DNA from: Linyphia triangularis
Taxonomy: Eukaryota > Arthropoda > Arachnida > Araneae > Linyphiidae
Direction: 5' to 3'
Assembly: GCA_963978545.1 (NCBI GenBank)
Contig: OZ021729.1
Location: forward strand, 80,764,670 to 80,828,669
Length of the DNA stretch: 64,000 nt
The notes under the pieces are model-generated. The model saw only the letters and a list, made by a program, of their open reading frames with translations, was not told where the DNA came from and ran no database searches. Numbering within the stretch: the stretch's first letter is position 1; the number at the start of each line of letters is the position of its first letter. Shown here piece after piece: positions 57,178 through 64,000 of the stretch. The position numbers and the translations under genes were made by a program.

Positions 57178-60100
57178 GCTCGATCTCTTTTTGTTTGTAA
57201 ATAGTTTTTTTTTATATATATTTCATCCCGCATATCATTCGTTTTTCTTTTTGTTTCTTGAGAAAATTTATTGGAATGGTTGTTGACTTTGGATTGAGAT
57301 TACAATTCATCCTCCTTGCATTATTCTTCCATAATTTTCCCAATATATAAGTATACCATAATTTTCCCTATTATAATTTTTTAACAAAATTTTTTAAACT
57401 TTATAATTTTTTAACTACTCACATACTTTAGGTAATCGCATACAATTGTAAAAGGGTTGGGATTTTATATATAATTGTTATAGTGCAAAGTTTCTTTTTA
57501 TTAATATAATTTTTTTTATTAAATTCAAATTTAAAGTTAATCCCCTGAATTAGTTCTAAGTATTCCTTTCTGGTTTTATTCTAAGGAGATTGAATTGTAA
57601 TTTTGATCTTCCAATTGCGTTTTGATGACTTGCATAAGTGTATTGTAAAAAAAATTGTACTTTAAAATGGTGATTAGTATCTGGCGTCTTGAAAATATTG
57701 CCTAGTCCGACCTGTTTGTTTTGAACAGGTATGCCAATTGCGGACATTTTACTATAGCCTAGCCTTATGGGAAAGTGTTGGAAGGAAGACTGTTTGCTGT
57801 AGGTTATTGTGTTTGTCGTTAATTTTCCTAGTGTTTTGTAAAAGCTTTATTTGTATCGAAAGCTGAGTGGTAATGAGTTTTGGCAGCATTTTCTACATCT
57901 TGCATACCTTAACATAAACATGGAGTAAATCAGTTTATGCATACATTGCGATAAGCATGACTATCAAAATTTTGCTTTAGTGTTAAATGTAATGTCAAAG
58001 GGTGGTGTTTAAAATAACTATTTTCTATACTTCATACTGTAATGAGTCACTGTTGCTTAATAACATCTCTTGTACGCAAATGTAACTTCTTGTGCTGTGT
58101 TAAAAGTTTTACAAGCAGAAGTTATGTTTATTAAAACTCCATTAAAGTCTAGAAGGACATTTTGTCTTAACAAAACTAATGGCTAAATTCTTGTTTTAGC
58201 AAACTTTATTAGCATAAACAATTATATTTCCAGAATATAGTAATTGTAGTTATGAGGTGCTCTAATACTTTGGAACCAACCTTCAAAATTTCATTCACAA
58301 CCCCTTGTTTGAGGTGCAATGATTTTCAAAATCTTTTTTTTGTGTGTGTGTTGTGCAACATACTTCCCCAGATGAGGTATTTTCTTAAACTTATACTATT
58401 TTGATGAAAATAGGTGTATTGTATTGGTTATTTTGTGTTGTCCATTCATTAGGTTGTAACCATTTCTGAATAATTCTTTAATTCAAATTTATTGGGAACA
58501 TGCTTCAGAGTTCCTGTTCACTTTGGTTCACTTGAGGATAATCACGCAAACAGATAATAGCAAGATAAATTAGGGAAAATATTGTTACTCTTGGCATTAT
58601 TTTAACACCCATAAAAATAGGCGAGTAACTGTACTTGCAGTCTGGTATTTAATCTGAGATGAAATTTTATCTGTTAAAGATTCGAATAGGAACTCTGTAC
58701 TATGTTTATGTAAATATAAAAGGTGATATCAGTTGGAATATGAATGTTCTATTAGTGGTGGTGATTTAATCTTTTAACTGAATTCTCTAATGAATGATTA
58801 GTTAAAGGGTTAATCAACTGTTTTATTTTTTGCTAACCTAATTTTTTTTTTTTATCTTTTTATTGTGACAACAATCCAGGAGAAAGGAATGAGTTTACGT
58901 TTAAATGTTGGGATTTCAATTTGGCATGTATTTGAAAAGTTGCATATAGCATGTTGATAAGTCGTTTTTCTATCCCGGTTTATGGAAGTATATAAAGGGG
59001 ATTTATTAACATGTATACTGCTATTTAGTCAAAGAATATTGTTCCTTTTTTTTTGTTGAATGGAATTGTTTTTATTTGTTACATTCACTGGTTTATTTCT
59101 ACAACAAATATATTTTATGTACATAGCATACATCAACTATATTGCAAGTTAGTAAAGTATAGTTACAAATGTGATCTGTTATTAATAACATTTGATTATT
59201 CTGTGCATTTGTAATATGCACTTGTATATAAATGTTTTTAAATATATTGCTATTCGTCAGATTTTTTTCCCTGTTGAAAATTTGAATGAGCTTACAGTGT
59301 TACTGTAGATGATCCAACAAATTTTCTAACATGAGGCAATTTTATCCCAAAACTGGTAAAAGAACCATTTTCATCCTTCGATTAGGCTTGAGTTTTTTGT
59401 TAGGATAACTTGTCTTAAGAAATGTTTTATGTTTGACATAGCAAATCAGCTTATATATGTATTCAAGTAAGACTGTTATGTTTTAGGCATTGATTATTTT
59501 GGGCAAGCCATGTTTATTTATATATAGTAATTCTCATTGTAAATGCTAGCGTCTGCATTCCATTTAAAATCATCATACTTAATTTCTTGAAATTTGGCTT
59601 TATTTGCTTGCTTTGATACATTTGGCTGTCGGTTTTGTTGAGGTGTGGAAATATGTCTTACCAAATTGTTCTTTTTAAAATTCAGCCTTAAATTGCACAT
59701 TTTTACGCATTCCTCTTTGATAAAAAATGCTGTTATTTTCACTCCTTTAATTTGTCTTTTATATGTTGGGCCAAAATCTCGGATTAAGGCAAAAAGTAAA
59801 ACATTCGGGACACACTTTGCACGTTTTGAATGATCTAGAATATTTTGTGATTGATGATCTAGAACATGTTATGACTGGTTTCTAAGATAAGGCCTTTGTG
59901 TTCAAAGATTTGACTTGTTTCTTATCCTTTATCTCTGAACTCTTCGCCAAGTGCCATTATCTATTCTGTTCATATAGAAATTGGAAATTAATTTTTTTTT
60001 TTGTGTTTTGCTTTAAATCAGTTTTAGAAAAATTAGCATCTTGTTCGACGCAGTTGCCTCATTTCCTTAAGTTGCAAACATTTACTGTTTGCACAGATAA

Positions 60101-60750
60101 ATAAGAATTTCTGGAACATTTAAATTTATCTTTGTGTTACAATGCGAAAGTGTAATTTGTTTCAAAAGGTGGGTGCAAGAAATTGTGCATCAATTTCTTA
60201 ACTGATAAAGGGGTGTGGAAAAAAATTGGTGCTTTAATAATTATGTTACTGGCAAAGCTATAACAAATTTCATTTAGTGACAAAAAATAGAATGCAATGT
60301 TCCTCATGGATTTCTCCTCGAAGAAACATTCGTAAATAAAAGTTCATTGTGTGCAGCTGCAGTTCAAGAGTTCTACTAGAGCCATTTAAAATGGAAATTA
60401 AATTTCTTGAAGTCTGTTTGATGTGTACTACTGCTTGTTTTGTTATAAATGTCTTGCGGACTAACATTTGTGTATGCAAGTTATTGTATATAATGTAACT
60501 GAAATGTATATTTTTGTCATATATTCACAAAATTGTTGAAGATTTGCATCATTTTGTGATTGAATGAAAATGTATATTTCCCTGCAATATTAAAAGTTAC
60601 TGTAAAGAAGTGTTTTGTTGGATTGTTTCTTGAGTTAATTAGAATCTTTATACATAAATAACCTCCCCAAAAGTTCTTGATTCTCTAGCCATTTAATTTC
60701 AAAATGGAGTTTATGTAGATTTCAAGTGATTTTAGAAGACAAATACACTT

Positions 60751-60765
60751 CCCCCCCCCCCCCCC
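60751..60765. repeat. Poly(C) tract, 15 bp
   Basis: A pure C run just before the dispersed repeat copy 3. Confidence 0.95.
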
Positions 60766-60789
60766 TCAGTTTTTAATCGACGTGCTTTG

Positions 60790-60970
60790 AAGCTTCATAA
60801 CTGAGTGTTCAGGTATTTTTAAATCCTTTTATGTTACCTTTGATTATGTTTGACGTTGGCTGCGGAATCTGCGGAGGCCGAGTTAATCCATTGCCATCAT
60901 CCAATCGGGCCAAAACTTGGTAGATGATAGGTTCGATGACAATACATTTTATAAAATTTTTTATTTTCCC
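60790..60970. repeat. Dispersed repeat, copy 3 of 3
   Basis: Shares 'TTTTTAAATCCTTT', 'GCAGAGGCC'-like, 'CCAATCGGGC' and 'GGTTCGATGACAATACATT' with 18100-18330, in the same order. It is non-coding, with no clear ends. Confidence 0.55.
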
Positions 60971-61174
60971 CAAGTCCTCTTAGTTGCAGTCAATATAGTA
61001 AGTTATGGTCAAATCCCTTCCTTTCGAAACAGTAATCTCGTTAATCAATTTTCTTTAAGTTAATTTTACACTGTACAGTATTCAAAGGGGATTTTACCCT
61101 TGTGGACTCCGTTTGATGAAGTTCTTGGTGATTAATATTATATACAATGACATGTCATGTTATATTTTTCTTCC

Positions 61175-63264
61175 TTACTGTGAAATGGATATACGAATGA
61201 CTTGTTTACCAACATTTTCATATCGTGCCAATTGTCTGAATGCCATCGTAGCTTCTTCCATTTCGTACACCTTTTCGACAATTGGGCGAATCTGCAAAAT
61301 TGAAAAATTGCTTTATTATATTTTGCTTGCAATTTTAAAAGTATTTGATAGAGATCTATTTATACCTTTCCTTCTTCCACAAAGGCTGTGGTTTTTGCTA
61401 AGAATTCTCTGTCGTATGAAAAGTTGTCCCACCAGAAGCTTGTTAATAGGCCTCGTTTTAGCTGAAAGGTTAAAGTGTTATTTAGCTGTTTTCCTTAGCT
61501 GGCAACAGTAAATTTTTTCTCGAAGCCTTCATTCATTACAATTGGAATAATATTAAAATGGGGTTAGACAAATTTTTAAAAAGGAATTAGTATACAGCTA
61601 ATCCAATTATATATTTAATTTTACTGCCTTTCCAAATTTGGGAGAGAAAAAACTATTTACGTTATGTTTGGTATTGCACAGCTCCCGCTAGTTGGCCTAG
61701 GAGAAAGTACAAAAAAAACAGTTTTGGCACAGTTGATGAGAATAAAAAAGATGTCTTATCCCCCTTCCACCCATATCTGCCAACTAGCCAGAGTTAAGTA
61801 GTATCTAATGAAAGCTCCATGTGAAGATTTCAAAACATGTAACTGTTGGGATTTTCGAGGAAAGGGGAGGTCAAGCAGTTAATTTCTTAATTTTTCCTCT
61901 GAATGTATTATAATTTTTATCCATGAAATATTTTAAAACATTAAACTTCTGTTTTTTGTGAATCATACCACTTTAATTTTCAAAATCCAGGGAGGTGCAA
62001 GCAGACCCTGATCATTGCCTTGGGCCCATGATTTTAGGGGGCCCCGAAATCGGCTGTGAACTTTTGACTTTTCTTTCGCAAGAACTTTGTGAATATCTTT
62101 TATAATCTGTATAAATTGATTTTTACATAGTAATCATTTTGTATTGATCCTGAACAGTTTTTGGCATCCCAGAGTGTATTTATTCAAATAAACCAAATCA
62201 TCATTTAAAAGCGTAAAAAACAAGCTCTCATGAAAAATAGAGAAACAAAAATTAACGAATTTATTGTGAGATCTGCAAATGTCGACTTTGAAGTTGTAAA
62301 TAATGTTGCAGATATTTTTGTCGCTGATTGGACTGCACATTGAGATCGTGAAATGCAATGCTACATTACAAAATTAAGTTTTTCCTGTTTTAATTGATAA
62401 ATTTAATTGTTTGAAATTTGTTTCTTTATTTATGAGAAGAAAAAAATATATTAACATTAATTAATCAACTTTTTCTATATTTAATGGTAATTCATTTGAC
62501 TATGTTTCAAGCCCATTTCCAATAAATCTCTTTTTTGAAAAAAGGGCCTCCGAAAGTGTCCGGGCCTTGGGCCCCAACTTATCATGATCAGGCCCTGGGT
62601 GCAATTGCACCTTCCTGGCGGGGTCATGAATCTGATCCCACCTTAATTCCAGAACTTGCTGGTAGAAAAATTTGCTACGGTTGCAGAAAAGCCAATGCGT
62701 TATCAAAATATTCAATGCCAAAAAAATACATTTAAACTTGCTAAATGTGAGGGGTTGAAAAGCAAATAAAATTATTAACTATGTTCGTTATATTAGTTGG
62801 CACAGTGTTGAAAGCATCTTATTCATGAACTGACTGCAAATTGTAGTATAATGTTGATAATGTTCAAAATAAGTCTTGTTTACATGCATAGGATACAGAA
62901 ACTCAGCATGGAAATATATTGCTTGGGAAAGTAGAGGCTAAATCTGAGTAAAAAAATTTTTTTTTTGTAGCATGTTTGAAGTTTAACATATTTAAAAGCA
63001 TTGCCATTTTGTATTTAAAAAATTTATAACATTTGGCTAAAGTCAAATTGGGAAGTTGGCATTGTTAAAAAACGGACTGATATTACCTTTATAAACCATG
63101 CCAGCATTTGTACAACCACTGACAACAAAGATCCACAAATAAGTTGGAATTTATCTGTCAAGGTTGGTGTAGTAGTGAATGTTACCACTTTCCCACCAGG
63201 GGAGCTGATGTCCACGCACAGTGGATGAATCATTGTTCCAGCGCCATTAATTATAATGTCAAAT
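61175..63264 (-). CDS. RTN4IP1: RTN4IP1-like zinc-independent MDR oxidoreductase, C-terminal exons (partial)
   Basis: Three minus-strand exons, 63264-63087, 61461-61366 and 61291-61175, join in phase and end in TAA (61175-61177). They encode about 130 C-terminal residues: FDIIINGAGTMIHPL, then GGKVVTFTTTPTLTDKFQL, then WWDNFSYDREFL, then the last exon IRPIVEKVYEMEEATMAFRQ ending in GKQVIRI. This matches the order in RTN4IP1 (Rossmann-fold GG.YVTL.TP.L..D, then ..L.D.GKIRP.IE..F...EAF.K...G...GK.VI). RTN4IP1 is a mitochondrial NAD(P)H oxidoreductase linked to coenzyme Q synthesis. The N-terminal exons lie right of the window. Another quinone-oxidoreductase-like MDR protein is possible. Confidence 0.7.
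62002..62597. mobile_element. 596-bp hAT-like element
   Basis: The ends CAGACCCTGATCATTG and, reverse-complemented, CAGGGCCTGATCATGA agree closely. The flanks GGTGCAAG (61994-62001) and GGTGCAAT (62598-62605) match at 7 of 8 bases. There are G/C-rich GGGGCCC blocks beside both ends and no transposase. It lies in the RTN4IP1-like intron 61462-63086, which is otherwise featureless. Confidence 0.7.
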
Positions 63265-63433
63265 CTGCAAAAAGTATTTTTGAATGAAAGAAAACTTGAG
63301 TAATATAGTTATTAATATTTATTGTTGTTGCTATGTATTTATTTTAAGATGTTTTTATTAAAGGTTTAAGCTCTATCATCACCAGGATTCAACATTGGAA
63401 TGGGACAGGATGACTAATAAGGGAAACTATGTA

Positions 63434-64000
63434 CAGGTATAAGACAAAATAATAACACCCATTTCAAAATGTGTCTTATTTCGACAGTCCAATACAGCTT
63501 CGCACATGTCACAACAGTCTGCCACCTAGTGCTGGCGAAAGGAAGGTATCTGTCGAGCATTTGCCGGTGTAAGAGTTATGTGAAAAAATTATATTCCCAG
63601 CAAAGTGCCATTATATCCAACCTGTCCGATATGCAAGGATGCATGATTATTGGAGCTCACCTCGCTGGAGCGTCCATGTCTAGAACAACCAACCTTATGG
63701 GTTTTTCAAGTTTCACTGTGTCTAGGGTTATGAGAGCCTACACAAAACTGGGAAAGTTGTCCCATGCGAAGCAGAACAGTGGTCGAAGTTGACCGACCGG
63801 GATAGACGAGTGTTGAAGAGAATAGTCGCCTGAAAACGTTAGACTACACGGTCGCAGATAACCTCCGAGATTAACCAATTGGATGAACAGCCATCTTGAG
63901 AACTCCGTATCCACCAAAACTATTTAACGAGAACTAGATGCTACGAACATTCATAGCAGAGTTGCTATCCCAATGCTGTTAGTGTCGTCGTAGAATGCTA
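63434..64000 (+). pseudogene. Tc1-like transposon with broken transposase, cut by the window edge
   Basis: A TA at 63432-63433 precedes CAGGTATAAGACAAAATA, a Tc1-style terminus. From about 63640 a frame reads GCMIIGAHLAGASMSRTTNL, then FTVSRVMRAYTKLGKLSHAK, the paired-type helix-turn-helix of Tc1 transposases. At 63790 a frameshift moves it to KLTDRDRRVLKRIVA, followed by stops. The DDE domain would lie beyond the edge. It sits upstream of (that is, in an intron of) the minus-strand RTN4IP1-like gene. Confidence 0.7.

Larger units (their letters stand above)
57178..61174. other. PHD-gene 3' UTR and convergent intergenic region
   Basis: No host coding exon is visible. Candidate polyadenylation signals for the PHD gene include ATTAAA near 58150, AATAAA at 60335-60340 and ATTAAA near 60589, so the 3' UTR could be up to about 3.4 kb long. 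A 15-C run (60751-60765) and a dispersed repeat (60790-60970) lie nearer the RTN4IP1-like gene. Confidence 0.5.

Noticed and set aside
57041..57286. Extra open frames overlapping the PHD exon
   Set aside because: They are other-frame shadows of the GC-rich PHD coding sequence. Only the frame with C4HC3 ligands matches the family.
1..64000. CRISPR arrays, operons or prokaryote-type defence systems
   Set aside because: The genes are spliced, there are no regularly spaced short repeats, and the tandem units found are transposon parts or microsatellites.

Overview
The window is a piece of a large, AT-rich, intron-rich animal genome. Four gene families are recognisable: VPS41, ribosomal protein L9, a PHF13/PHF23-type PHD-finger gene and an RTN4IP1-like oxidoreductase. 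All the split ones have GT-AG introns (one is GC-AG), and the introns are full of decayed DNA transposons (hAT-like, pogo, Tc1/mariner, piggyBac-like) and tRNA-derived SINEs. The gene content and the decayed BED-finger hAT pieces suggest an arthropod, most likely an arachnid. That placement is inference; nothing in the window fixes the species.

Layout. (1) 1464-5598, minus: five coding exons for the N-terminal 272 residues of a glutamine-rich, transcription-factor-like protein that continues off the left edge; a putative non-coding first exon lies near 11.3 kb. (2) 11777-41068, plus: a complete VPS41 gene, 23 coding exons and 864 codons plus stop, starting head-to-head with gene 1. (3) 45151-45723, minus: RPL9 (uL6) with an uninterrupted coding region, tail-to-tail with VPS41. 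(4) 46313-57177, plus: a compact PHF13/PHF23-like gene head-to-head with RPL9, with a possible alternative terminal exon at 51033-51116. (5) 61175-63264, minus: the last three coding exons of an RTN4IP1-like protein, whose 5' part lies beyond the right edge.

The genes do not form one pathway. VPS41 acts in endosome-lysosome fusion, RPL9 in the ribosome, the PHD protein in reading chromatin, the RTN4IP1-like protein in mitochondria, and the Q-rich protein probably in transcription. What they share is arrangement: two close divergent pairs (about 0.5 kb between starts) and two convergent pairs.

The remaining sequence is mostly transposon debris, often nested. The clearest cases are: a pogo-type element (8250-10075) with its transposase gene broken by a 177-bp SINE flanked by 14-bp duplications; a 3.0-kb hAT element (33979-37020, perfect 8-bp duplication) carrying a TA-flanked long-inverted-repeat element; three elements with CAGGGRT-type ends and perfect 6-bp duplications (1867, 24314, 53929); and a hAT element with an exact 8-bp duplication around a BED-finger fragment (55994-56893). 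I found no CRISPR array, operon or defence-type system, and nothing that I would call a wholly new biological system. The most checkable novelties are the 6-bp-duplication family, the nested elements, the PHD-less isoform and the intronless RPL9.
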